Source of the DNA: Rapana venosa | Taxonomy: Eukaryota > Mollusca > Gastropoda > Neogastropoda > Muricidae | Length of the DNA stretch: 64,000 nucleotides | Assembly (NCBI GenBank): GCA_028751875.1 | Contig: CM054158.1 | Coordinates: 14,931,595-14,995,594 of the forward strand | Direction of reading: 5' to 3' | Shown here: piece after piece, positions 32,128-43,499 of the stretch | How positions within the stretch are numbered: the stretch's first letter is position 1 | Layout: each line of letters starts with the position of its first letter | Notes under the pieces: generated by a model | What the model was told of the DNA's origin: nothing | What the model saw: the letters and a program-made list of their open reading frames with translations, nothing else | Database searches by the model: none | Made by a program: the position numbers and the translations under genes

Positions 32128-32573
32128 TATCTTAAAATTTATCCCGATGGCTCCTTTTTTGACAATCTCAAGAGGTTCAGCATTCGTCTACCCAAAGCTA
32201 AAAGTAAAAAAAATCATATTTGTTTGGGAAAACGATCTGTTTTTCGCCCGAACTGATCGCTATTCTCATGCTTTGAATTTTATTTTAGTCACCATACGTT
32301 TCTTTTACAAAATTTTTTGTTGGATCAAAATCGTTTAATTTTTTTAAAAGTCATAACATAACTTATAAGCAATCTCCTAAACTTATACTAAATATCAAAT
32401 ACTTTATAAATCTTCTGTGCTTAAGAGGAATTCATGTTTCCTTTTGCTGGATTCCTTCACATATAGGATTATTTTCTAATGAGTGGGCTGATCGGGCTGC
32501 GAAGAAAGGTGCACGTAATGACAAGGGGTCTACAGTACTGCATGTCCCTCTATCCATTGCAGAGGGTTATCAG
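32128..32573 (+). pseudogene. RNase H domain fragment of a non-LTR retrotransposon
   Basis: Reads IYPDGSFFD at about 32131-32157 (the Y-x-DGS start of type I RNase H). In another frame it reads SRGSAFVYPKLKV and ARTDRYSHALNFIL (32171-32290). In a third frame it reads LLCLRGIHVSFCWIPSHIGL and FSNEWADRAAKKGARN (32412-32520). The W-I-P-S-H-x-G and N-E-x-A-D-x-x-A-K-K signatures are characteristic of the RNase H at the end of I/Jockey-type LINE polyproteins. Two frame changes break it, and it stops at the GT microsatellite at 32574. In the cell such a domain would degrade the RNA strand of RNA-DNA hybrids. Confidence 0.78.
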
Positions 32574-32600
32574 TTGTGTGTGTGTGTGTGTGTGTGTGTG

Positions 32601-32650
<50 letters not shown>

Positions 32651-32671
32651 TGTGTGTGAGTGTGTGTGTAC
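32574..32671. repeat. (GT)n microsatellite at the duplication border
   Basis: Nearly pure (GT)n. It separates the RNase H fragment from the duplicated PARP segment and is the left edge of the homology. Confidence 0.95.
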
Positions 32672-33120
32672 TTCTTTCTGTGGATCCCAAATTTTCATAC
32701 TTTTCCAATATACTGCTAATCATGTTGCTAGTAATGTCAAGTCTGAACAATGTGCCAAGCATCATCATTAAAGTAATAAAGTGTGAGCAATCAGTAATAA
32801 TTTGCAGCTTTTTTTGTGTGTTACAGTATGTAAACTTTATATTACATGTGATTGTGGACCATGTTTCAACAAGAGACAGCAGATTTCAGTGTTTGCGCCA
32901 GCTGTCCGTTTTTCAGCAACAGATTTCAATGAGTGATTTTGGTCCGTATTTCAGCAAAAGATTTCAGTGATTGTGGTCCATGTTTCAGCAAGAGTAAAGA
33001 CACAAAAACTAGATTTCAGTGACTTGTGGTCCAAGTTTCAGAGGGAGACCGGTCAATCATTCATTTGATTTAACATGCCAGCCAAGACATTGAGTAGCAG
33101 TTGGACTCTCGCTGTTTCAG

Positions 33121-33272
33121 GCAGAAACAGAAGATGGAGAGGAAGTGGGGAAGAGCGGAGGTGGAGGAACAGAGACTGTTCCACGGCACACACCCTACCA
33201 ACATCGACAGCATCTGTGAACATGGCTTCCTCACAGACATGCCAGTGGAAAATGGCTCTTTCATGGGGAAAG
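33121..33272 (+). CDS. PARP-like exon 3, second copy (catalytic His)
   Basis: Same 152-base length, acceptor (ctgtttcag to 33120) and donor (gtgag from 33273) as exon 3. It encodes RQKQKMERKWGRAEVEEQ, RLFHGTHPTNIDSICEHGFL and TDMPVENGSFMGK; the His is at 33182-33184. There are six base differences from copy 1, of which four change residues (Gly to Ala, Arg to Met, Met to Val, Ile to Met). No stop or frameshift. The phases (2 in, 1 out) would allow it, with the next exon, to replace exons 3-4 in a transcript, but not to be added after them in frame. No copy of exons 1 and 2 was found upstream. Confidence 0.8.
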
Positions 33273-33909
33273 GTGAGATTTTGATGAGTCATTTTCTTTT
33301 TAGGAATTCTTTGGTTTTGTTAACAGGTCAGCAGGGGTCTTTCTAAATAATTCACCATAGATATACTTGACTTCCCGTTTGACTCCTTGAGGAGTTGGTG
33401 GGGTTCTCAGGCATTCGCAGAAATCTGCATAGGGGGACAGGGAGGGGGGGGGGGAGTTAAATCATGAAAACTGGTTAAGGAATGTAACTCTTCCATGTCA
33501 ATTACTTCCCTTCTCAGTGTTACATCGCAAGTCATCACTAGGTAGCAAGTGAACTCCCTCTGTTGAAGAAGGGGACGCACTCCCAACATCTTGTCGCACA
33601 CTTAAAACCCATTCTGCCTGTAAAAAGAGAACGGCCATTTCGTGCTGGTGGGAACAGATAACTTTCAAAAAACGCATGCATACTGATGTCATGTTTACAC
33701 ATCATCCCTGGAGTTGGCATGCAGCTACTTTAATGGTCACTTGGTGGACACAGTCCCATAGCAAAAAAAACACCCCAAAATCTTAACATTGGTGAATCTA
33801 GGCAAGAAACAAAAACGAAAATAAAAACAATACAAAATTCCCAACTGCTACCACCACCGTAAAAGGCGCACAGCTCTTGATTAATTTGAATGTTGTTTTT
33901 TCTTTGTAG

Positions 33910-33987
33910 GTATCTACTTCGCACAGGACAGCTTCTTGGCACTAAATTACACCATGAAAAGCTGTATCATTCGAAATCCAATGATTT
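33910..33987 (+). CDS. PARP-like exon 4, second copy (GIYFA tyrosine)
   Basis: Acceptor ttctttgtag ends at 33909 and donor gtaagt starts at 33988. Joined to copy 2 of exon 3 it reads GIYFAQDSFLALNYTMKS, then CIIRNPMI. Three base changes against copy 1 alter two residues (Gly to Asn, Val to Ile). Intact, so either a functional partial paralogue, an alternative exon, or the other allele. The next exon was not found downstream. Confidence 0.8.
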
Positions 33988-34018
33988 GTAAGTTCTCCAA
34001 ATGTCCTGTATGTGGTGT

Positions 34019-34960
34019 TGTGGTTTTGTGGTGTTTTTTTTGGGGGTTTTTTGTGTGTCAAAGTCAAACTTTTATTTTGATGGAACTTTGAATAACAGTC
34101 ATTAGTTTTTTTTCTCAAGCCACCTATCAAAGAAAAAAAGAGAAAAAAAAAATATTTAATATATAATATGGGGTGGGGGGGGGGGGGGGGGGGGGGGGGT
34201 TATGTGTGTTTTTTGGTTTGATATGAGCCCAGCCCCCCAAACGCCCTCTGGACCTATGCTGGGTGTCTGTGCACCATATCCAAACCTGTATTTCATTAAA
34301 AAGAGGGAAAAAGTACTGAAGGGTGGGTGTGCAGAAAGACGGGGAAAACCAGAACGGGTGCTGGAAAGGGGGCGGGTGTCTTTCAGAAAATGTCCCAGAG
34401 AAGGGTTTTAGATTTAATTTTAGTCAACTTTTTTTTGTTTAGCTACTTGGGGTTTTGTATCAAAAAATGCCTAAATTGTTATGGTGGGGTTTTGTAATGT
34501 AAAGGTCACTATAATTATCAATCGGGAAACTTCATTCAAACAAAATTTTTCTGCAAAGTGGCAGTTTAAAAAGGGTTTTTTAAAAGTTTTTTCTGAAGTG
34601 GAAGTGGCCGGCTCCCTTAATAAAATTCTTAAATGAAAATACAAAATAAAGTTCCAGAAAATTTTATCAGTCATTGTATACTCAGAATTGGGGGGAATTC
34701 TAGTCAAAGTCTGGGGTGACGAGATGACAATGAAGATGAAAAAAAGAAGAGAAAAAAGATGAGGGGTAATGATATGACTACTGCAATAATAACATTGAGG
34801 AAAAAAATGGTCCCTTTTTTTTTTCCTTTTCATGAAATAACAGTCTCACAAAAGGGGGACAAGGGCGTTGACCAAAAGGTGTCACGTTACATAACGGGCC
34901 CATTTTTTTAACAGGCCACTAAAGAACTAGACCCCCCGATTAAATCCCCGGTTGGCACCG
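34019..34960. other. Low-quality stretch with a 25-G run
   Basis: A G run at 34175-34199 marks a jump in base quality. The rest is homopolymer-rich with no trusted frame. Confidence 0.4.
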
Positions 34961-35440
34961 TTCGATGATTTTGACAGCGTTGTCAGGACACGAATGAAAA
35001 CAAGGGTTATGGTACCCCGGGAAGCAGCCGGGGCCTATCCGAATCTCATCGAGTCCCTGATAGCAACCCTAGAGCCTTGATTTTTAGAAACTTATGAAAA
35101 AAGCCGGTCTTGATGTGATGATGATGATGATGATATGAAAAATGATGATGATGAGTTGTTGTTTTTGGAAAATTTGATGTCCACCCGGTTTCTTGGGATT
35201 TTTGATGATGATGATGATGTGATGAAGATGAGATGATGTGATATGTGGAGAACTTGGGTCCTACCCAGCGGAATAAAATTGATTTTTCTATCGCCTTGAT
35301 GACGATGATGTTTAAATTGATGATGGGGCCTTGTGTTCTGGGTCAGCCTTGAGTTGATGATTATGATGATATGTCGATGATATGGAGACCTTGAGTTAGT
35401 CCCCGTGATGAGCGATGATTTTGTGAGTCCTAGCCAACTT
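34961..35440. repeat. Compound (GAT)n minisatellite
   Basis: (GATGAT)n blocks alternate with ttgggtcctaccc / ccttgagttagtcccc-like segments about every 70-110 bases (35105-35430). Degenerate and in low-quality sequence. Confidence 0.55.
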
Positions 35441-35589
35441 TTTTGAGAGGTTGAACGAGCTGGGAAGGGGAAGGGTTTTTAATTCAGCCAGTCCCAGGTG
35501 TTTGTTTCAGCTTAAAAACCCAGTTCATAGAAAATTTTTGTCACCATTTGAAGTGTTTTGGGGTTTATTGATATTTATTTTATTTCGGG
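35441..35589. other. Short stretch, nothing recognised
   Basis: Mixed low-quality sequence leading into a SINE-C copy. Confidence 0.3.
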
Positions 35590-35835
35590 GGAAAGGGAAT
35601 AAGCACTCGTGTGCTTTTCTACACCGGGCCCCTTTGTGTAGCAGTTTTTTAAATTTTGTCATTCCTTTCCCACCGGACATTTTTGGACCTTTCGAAAATG
35701 GGAAAGGGTTTTAACGGGCGAAAGATGTTCGCGTGCATTCCCCCCGGGACCTCGATTTTTATTTCATCAGATGGACTTTTGGGGAGGGGAGTGGGCACTG
35801 ATGTTAACTCCAGAGAAAATCCTGTGAACGTGTGG
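35590..35835 (-). mobile_element. SINE-C, degraded copy
   Basis: Segments gggaataagcactcgtgtgc, aaagggttttaacgggcgaa and gcactgatgttaactccaga align with 46113-46300 and 53860-53965. The tRNA-like end is not readable here. Confidence 0.5.
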
Positions 35836-37985
35836 TGTGTGTGTGTGTGTGCAAGTCCCAAGGGCCGGCTAGGTCATTTTCTTACCAATTGGCATAAAAA
35901 AAATAGGCTAGTTCAATGGGGTGGTGGTGTTGTGTGTGGGTGCGTGTGTGTGTGTGTTGGTGGTGTGTGTGTTGTGTGTGTGTGTGGGCGCGCGCCCCGC
36001 GCGCCCCACGCACGCCCCTTTTGGGAGTGTCATACTTTTATTTTTTCTGAGTTTTCGTCAATTGGGGGAAAATTGGTGGATCACTTTATTCCATTACCCC
36101 TAAAATAAAAGAAAAAATGAAGTGAAATTCTCTCCTTTGCGAAATACCTGACATTCCCGAAAAAAAAACAGCGGCACTGGTTGTTGAGGGAAAGTTGTAT
36201 TTCAAAACCATAGTGTGCTTGAAAAAGAAGGGTTGAGTGCTCATCTTGAACGGCGAAAAGGGGTATAACATTGAACTGACTGGGTCGAGCATATTTTGAT
36301 TGCTTACAAAAAAAAATCATTGAATATTTTGCAAGAGGAGTGCAAATGAACTCTTGCAGTATTATGTAAAAAAAGACATGATAAAAACCTAGACCAAAAA
36401 GAGATTTACCTTAGGGTGCATCGGGGTGTTATGATGCTGAAAAAAAACTTTGTGAAATAAAGGGGTGCTTTAACAATCATTGGTGCCCCTAGGTGGCTGG
36501 GAATTTTATGTCGAAAATATTCCATAGTATAACCATGTAACGATTTGTGCTGCAACTGTTTTTTGGAAAAATTTTTGTGATTTTGTGGATTGTTGGCTTT
36601 ATCATCCCGGCCTTTTCTTGCCCCCACGTGAAAAGGGCTTTTAAAAAACCCTTTTCCCCCGTAAATACTAGTTGTACGACGGGGTTTTCCATTTTCCCCG
36701 ATTTTGGTCACATTTGGTTTTGTCAGGATGGATTGTTTAAAAATTTTTTTTTTTTTGGGGGGGGGGGGGGGGGGCCCAGGCCAAAAGCTGTGTCAGTTAT
36801 TGATGTCAGCAAAAACCCAAAGCCTACATTAAAATGGTTATTTTTTAAAAATTTTTTGTTGAGATCCCCTTCGCCTGAAAGCTCTTAGATAAAAACCCGC
36901 ATTTCCCTTTTGGAAAAAAAAGCCCTTTGGGTTTCTGAGAAATGGCTGCCTATGTGGGGGGTACTTAAAAAGGTTTTTACACGCAAATTTCACCGGGGTG
37001 TACTTCCTATCTCACAGTGACCCCCAGGGTGAAACGGGGAAACGAAACAACAACAACAACATGAAATTTTTTTTTTTTTTTAAAGGGAGAAGAAAAAAAG
37101 CTTTAATCAGGTGACCGTTGATGGGCTTATAATTGCTTAACTTTTTTTCATTGTTCATTGTTCCTCTCTCGGTTGAGAAAGTTTTTTTTTGGAACAAAAA
37201 AACAGTGATCATATTTTTAAAATATCAGTGTTGTTGCAGATTATTATACCAAAACTGGGGGAAAAGGGGGGGGGGGGGGGGAACGTTGCCTGGTTTTTTT
37301 AGGCCTTTGGCTCTGTCTGATGGCCCCAGGATCGATCCGGGTTTTCCCTATCTTTTTTTGCCTGGGAGTGCATCGTCAAATCCCACTTCTCCGGAAATCT
37401 AAAAACTGGGTCCCCCGTCAGGCAAGAAAATTTTTGAGCCACGTTAAAACCCCGTTTCTACCTTTGGGGGAAAAGTAGGCCTTGTGTGTCGGGGGAAACA
37501 ACGACAATTTTTATGTTGTTTACCCAATGTACTAAAATTTGCCGATTTGGTTTTTGTAGTTGACGCAACTTGGGAGGAAAAATAGCATAAAATTGTAAAA
37601 AGGCCTTCTCATGTTTATATTACATATATACATTCCCCTGTTTCATTAGGGTTTTTTTTTAAATGCAATATTTTTAAAAACATGCTTTCCGCTTTCAAGT
37701 TTGTAGTTTTTTACTCAATTGATTTTGATGTGGGGGGGAAAAATTTTGTCAAAAAAAGTTGGGATGTGGTTTTTTGTGGTAAGAAGTGTGGGGTTGTGAA
37801 GGCAGGTTAGACATTAAAGATTTGTTATTGGTGTGTTTGGGGAAAGAATTTCCTTTTGCCAAGACATGAAATACAAATGCTTAGGTTTAGTTTTTGCCAC
37901 CTTTGGAGGGGGGGTGATGTCTTTAGTGGTGAAGTCTGAGTTTGTGAAAAAATCTGGAAAAAACTGTTTTTTGACTTTGTTTGGT
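35836..37985. other. Low-quality stretch with GT tract and G runs
   Basis: GT-rich at 35838-35990, G runs near 36758-36774 and 37267-37281. At 37310-37515 a segment with cacgttaaaaccccgtttct and aggccttgtgtgtcggggg resembles the SINE-D middle part (compare 21750-21810). No credible coding frame. Confidence 0.35.
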
Positions 37986-38285
37986 TTCGTAGCACTGGTA
38001 CAAAGTAGCCAGCGGAATTTGTATGAAGTAGCTCAGCGGAAAATTTTATGAAGTAGCTCAAGGAAAATTATGAAGTAGCTCAGGGGGAAAATGAGAAGTA
38101 CCCCCAACCAGAAAATGTACAAGTGCTAAAGCAAATGTACCCGAAGTGCTCGTGGAAAATGTATAAAGTAGCTCACGGAAAATGTATGAAGTAGCTCAGC
38201 AGAAAATTTTGAAGTAGTCAGCACAATGACAAGTGGTAAACGGAAAAGTAGGCCTGAAGTAGTCGCAGAAAAAAATGAGGGAAAA
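37986..38285. repeat. Minisatellite, period about 26 bp
   Basis: Eight to ten degenerate units near atgaagtagctcagcggaaa plus atttt, clearest at 38020-38215. Confidence 0.78.
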
Positions 38286-39324
38286 AAATTGGGGAGGGGG
38301 CCCTGGTTTACTTTAAATTTAAAAACCAAACTCTTATTTTCTTCACAAAAGGGCTATTGAGAACCCTATGTTTCTGATTTTTAAAAAAAATAGCCCAAAC
38401 AGATTAGATATAAAACCACCTGACCTTGTTCCCTTTCCTCATTAGTGGACCCACAGCCCAAGTCTGGGTTGGTGGTTTGATCCCTGATTGGGAGAAACCA
38501 CCCCTCCCCCCCCCCCCCCTCTCCAATCCATCAAAACATGAGTGGTGGTTTGGTGTAGTCTTTGGGATGATATGAGGCCCGCATGTTACAAATAATTACC
38601 GCACGAAAAGAAACCACACAACAAGAGATTTGCCCCGTTGAAATTCTGCAGATAAAATCCCGTGGGGAAACAAAAACATTTGCAAAGGGAAAAGAAAACA
38701 ACAACAAATAAGGGTGGGGCCCGCTCTCTTTCCGGAGGGGGCAGCCCAATTTCCACAAGAAATCTGCCCTGATTAAAGGGGTAAAAAATAAAAAAAACAA
38801 AATTCTTATTGTCCCTGAAGTTTGAAAAAAAACCCAAATCACTATGCTAGTCAAAACCTGCGGGTTTTCAAATATTTTTAGCTTATTGTGAACAAATTTT
38901 CTTAAGGACGAAACATAAAGACATGATATTTTTAAAAAAAAGATTCTTCTTCGCCCAAAAACGCTCAGACAGAACTATTGTTATCTGTAGTGGCAAAACA
39001 CCTTGCCCGCCCTTAAGCCCCTAACAATGTCAGGCCAACACACCCGCCCCCTTGCATGGGACAAAAATTCCCCTTTAAAGTTTTTCTGGAAAAAGGCAGG
39101 AGAAGGACCAGGGAAGGGGAAAATAGACTAGAAGGTGGTGCGGAAGAAAAGGAACAAGGCAAAACAAAGAGAGGGCGGGAAAAAGGGGGAAAATTCCTAG
39201 CACAGGAATTTTCCAAAGGTAGGGATGCATTTGTACTACAGCCCCCCCCCCCCCCCTATCCTCCCCCAACCCCCCCGAGAAATTAAAAAGGGGGAGATCA
39301 CCTTTTGGCCCTTTTTTGGGGGAC
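38286..39324. other. Low-quality stretch, nothing recognised
   Basis: C run at 38506-38518 and purine-rich segment 39080-39210. No trusted frame. Confidence 0.35.
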
Positions 39325-39602
39325 AGGATAGCCGGGTGGTTAAGTGATGCACTGTGATTGGACCGGGTTCGAATCTCTTTTAAAGGGAGTATTCCTCGGG
39401 AGTTAAATCTGCCGACTCCACCCCCCCAAAGAGTTCCCTCCAATAGATAAAAACGAATTTCCCGTGTGAAAACACGCATTCAAAGAGTAGGAAATTTGGG
39501 AACAGATGACAACATTTACAAAAACTGCATACAACGGGGACTGTGTAAAAAAGCACATGAGTGTTTATTCCTTTACCCTGGAAATAAAGAATAAATAAAA
39601 AA
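39325..39602 (+). mobile_element. SINE-D, tRNA-headed, degraded
   Basis: The head gatagccgggtggttaagtg and ccgggttcgaatctc gives tRNA-like A and B boxes. The tail reads caacggggactgtgtaaaaa, agcacatgagtgtttattcc and aataaagaataaataaaa. Similar tails occur near 21850, 22213, 43157 and 49790, so the family is common here. Confidence 0.65.
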
Positions 39603-41394
39603 AACGAATTATATTTAAATCCCCCGGGTCCATGAATTCGTGGGTTTTAATCTCGCGTGGCAGCATCTGGGAAAATTTTTTCACTTTGGCCCACTGGGAA
39701 TATTTACCCTCTCCCCTCAAAAAAGCAAAACCGCCACGCCCTTTTTCCCCCTTCCTGTATACCGCAGATCAAATAATTTTGCCGTAAATCCCCGCGTATT
39801 CATGTCACCATTTAGAGACAAAGAAACACGCTGCAGTCAGTTTGATTTTTGGTCAAACGGGAAAAAAAGGGCAAAGGTTGGAAAAAATTCATTTTTTCTA
39901 TGGCTAAAAAAAGGCTATGGGGAAAAACCAATGTGATTTCAAACCCAGAACCTCAGTTTCATGGTTAGGTGAAATGTCAAAAACCTCCCCCACCCTTTCT
40001 TGGGGGCTGTAATAAAACTCAAAAAAAAAAGAAAAAAAAAACACTGAGGAACAAAGAGGGATTTCCAAGGGAAAACTTATTTTTTAGACCCCCCAAAAAA
40101 GAAGGTTGCAATTTTCAAAATAACCCGCCCCCCTTAAAAACCCAAACCTAGTAACACACCAAACTTATTCACTCTTGTAAACGTTATCTTTTAAATTTTA
40201 AAACCTTGCGATTATCCGAATCAAAAGGGCGCCAAATATTGTTGCGTGTGGGGGGAAAAACTTTTGATTCTGTTCACCAGGGTTTTTGTTAATCAACCCG
40301 ACTGCAACTCCCCTTTTTCTCATGTCCTCCTCATCAAAAATCTGATTGGGGGCCAACAATAAAGTTGGTCAGCTGTTTGGGGTTTATGTACTGTATACCT
40401 TGCAATGAATACACTTTCACCCCAATAGAAATTGGAAATCCATTTCCGTTTCTCTCTTTATTAAGCATGTCGCCCCAAAGCACACCCCCGTTTTTCTGCT
40501 TATTCCCTAAGGGGGGCTCTTTTTTTCTACATTTTTTTCCCCGGAACAACTTTGGGGACACCCTAGTCAGTGGCTGAAACATTACTTCAATCCGTGGGGT
40601 TTAAGAAGCCCTGGGGGAATCTTTGCAGTGGGATCTGCTGAATTAAGGTGAGATTGTTTATGACTCCTGGTGAACGACATGCTAGTGCTCTAATTTTCTT
40701 CCCATTCATGACAGGTAGATTATCAATAGTTTAATAGCACATTTAAAGATATCTCAACATTGGGGGGTTACGGAAACTGATTACGAATATAAAGTTTTTT
40801 TTAAACGAAAAACTTTGTTGGGGCATAAAATAACCTAACCAAACTAACCCAACAAATTAGCCAGGACCACTCTTTTCCCCTTGGGTTCATTTTTAAAATG
40901 CAGTAACTACATTTTACACAAGATCTCAGTTTATTGCTTTAATGAAAACCCCACCCCACGACCCCCCGTATGGTGGGCTGGGAAAAAAATTTATATTTTT
41001 GGGTTTAAAAAAGGTTTTTAAATTTTTTAAAAGGGTTTGAAAAATCACCCCTTCTTGCTTTTTTTAGATGGGCGACACCCGGACCAACACTTCACAAAAC
41101 CCCCTTTCGGCCTAAGGATTAATTATTAAAAGGGTGTCAGTTTGTTTTACCAAATGGGATTTTGTTGACAAAGAGACAAACCCGGGTTTTTGTTGAACAA
41201 CAGGATTTTGAGTCACCGCCTTTTTGGGGTCCCAGGGGTTTTTTCTGTTGTCCTTAGGGTTTATTTTGTGTGTGTGTAGTGTCAGAATCATCACACCCCG
41301 AAGTAAGTCTCAGAGGTAAGACTACTTTGCCATGTGGTGGGGAAAAACAAAGACTCGGGCACGCCAAAAAACTATAAAAAAAGCACATTGACTG
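39603..41394. other. Low-quality stretch with possible SINE remnant
   Basis: 39630-39960 may be a remnant of SINE-C type (acctcagtttcatggttagg end). The rest is homopolymer-rich without genes. Confidence 0.3.
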
Positions 41395-42162
41395 TACCAC
41401 ACCACACACACACAGCAAACCACACACATAACACAACTACAAAACCACACCACACACAGTGTAACAAAACCTACCACAAACAACCACCCCAACCAGCGAA
41501 ACAACAAAAACTACCCCACACACAACACCACAACACACAAAACACACACACACACAATACCCTCACACCCACAACACGCTGAACACAAACCAAACCACAA
41601 ACACCAACCATAAAACAACCGAAAAACATACACACACACACAATAACCCCCTACCCATACCCCCAGCCCCAAACAAAAAACATAAACACACCCAAAAAAC
41701 CTACCACACCCAACAAACCACACAACTACCACACCCCACCCAACAAAGAAAACACACAACAAATTTTCCACAAACACCACCCCAAACACAAAACAGCAAA
41801 TCACACAACAGCTACCCCACCACGCACAAAAAACCGCATAACACAACCAACTATACACCACAGCACCACACCACACCCCAACACAACAGAACCACACCAC
41901 ACACACCCAATACCACACCCCACCAACCACACCACAACACAGCACAACACAACATAACTACCCACCCAACCCCAACACCCACAACACGAAAAACACCACA
42001 ACTACCAACCCCCACCCACCCCAACAAAACAAGCAGAAAACACAACCCCCACACCCCACCAAACACAATACACCCAGCAGAACAACACCACACAACTACC
42101 ACACCCCCACACCACACCAGAACAATACAGCAGAACATACACACACACCACACACACACACA
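41395..42162. repeat. AC-rich minisatellite array (sister of 12994-14222)
   Basis: A/C-only sequence with agcagaacac, acaacacagcacaacacaac and accacaccac elements, directly followed by an R unit, as at 12994-14222. Confidence 0.88.
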
Positions 42163-43384
42163 CCTCAATTGGGACAGAAGGGGAAAACTATTTAAAAGAA
42201 CTTTCTGGAAACCACCCTGTTGGACAACACTAATTAGCCCCGGGCCTATTTTAAAATACTGCCCTTGTCCACTTTGATGGGACAATACCTGTTAGAACGG
42301 TGGAGGGGGGGGGGGGGCAGAGAAGGGGTTTAAATAATGAATATCAAGTGGATTGTGTGGTGGGGGTGTCCCTTGTTTAAAATGCCTGAGGGGGAAATCT
42401 TTACAAAAAGGTCTGGGGGAAAGGGGCAAGTTTTGCCAACAGAAGAACAACTTCAAAGAGGTTCTTAAACATTTCTGTGATGATTTGGGTTTATGGACAG
42501 AACTTTTCCTGTGGGTATTTAAAACAGTCCAACTAGACCCTCACAGTCTTCCAGGACTTGACCTGATCCAGCAAGGCCGTGCTCCACTTGGGTTTCACCT
42601 GGACTATTATTTCAAATGTTTAAGTTTTTACATCTTTCTTTTATTTTCAAAGGAAGTTTGGGATTTCTTTTTATTAAATTTTTTAAACACTGGAAATTTT
42701 TGGGTTTTATTGAGAGTAAATATTTCAAAGGGGGAGCCCCCCCCCCCTCCCCCAAAATTGCCTCTGTGGTTTGGGTTGGGTTAAACAAAATTGGGTTTTG
42801 GGTTGGAGTAAAGGGGGTAAGATTTGGGGTTTTTTGTTGTTTTAAACTTTCTCAGTTTTTTTGGGTTTTTTTTAAAAACATGGCACTTTAAAAATTTTTT
42901 AAACCTAATTCTTTTGTCTTCGCTTTTTCTTGAAAAAATTTAAGAGAAGAATTTTAAAAAGGTGTTTTTAAAAAGATTATTGTAAGGGCCTTTCCCACTT
43001 TTTTTTTGTTCTGTTTCCTTCTGTTTTTCTGTTTAATGTTTTGCCATTTTAAATTTTAGAAACTTTTTTATTTTTTAACTATTTTGGGGGAATGCAAATG
43101 TTATTGCCCGTTTAGAGGGCCCACAGAGTTTTTTTAATTACAAAGTACTAATCTGGCCTAACGGCGGGGACTGGGTTAAAAAAGCACATGTGTGCTTATT
43201 CATTTTCCTCGAAAAAAAAAAATTTGTCTTTTCATTTTTCATTGTCATTGGGTTATGCTGGTTTCCAGAAACATAAAAACAAACTTGACTTTTAAAAGTT
43301 TGAAACACCAGGCCCCTTTTTTTCCCCCCCCCCCCCCCCACTTAAAAAATTGGGGGACATAGTAATAACACAGTTCAAATTCAG
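42163..43384 (+). repeat. R unit, copy 3
   Basis: Runs from ctcaattgggacagaagggg through tgcccttgtccactttgatg, ctgatccagcaaggccgtg, ttcaaaggaagtttgggat and gaaacaccaggcccctttt to acacagttcaaattcaggga plus a G run. It matches R copy 1, including its ending, but has no SINE-A. A SINE-D-like tail is inserted near 43157-43235. Confidence 0.75.
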
Positions 43385-43499
43385 GGAGGGGGGGGGGGTT
43401 TTTAGGGGGGGGGGACAAAAACTTACTCAAACACACACACACAACCCAAAAGTACCGCACATGCACCGCGCGCGCCCACACACACACCACACCAACACA
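43385..43499. repeat. G run and AC repeat between R copies 3 and 4
   Basis: G-rich spacer, then aaaacttactcaaacacacacac and interrupted AC repeat. Equivalent to 15761-16024. Confidence 0.75.

Larger units (their letters stand above)
32675..34018 (+). repeat. Duplicated segment carrying PARP exons 3 and 4
   Basis: Aligns with 10006-12455 at roughly 97-98% identity in introns and exons, except that the 1108-base piggyBac-type insertion is absent. The left edge lies at the GT repeat. On the right, both copies run into GT-rich sequence after ctccaaatgtcctgtatgtg. It is either a true partial duplication or the second haplotype placed in tandem by assembly. Confidence 0.9.
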
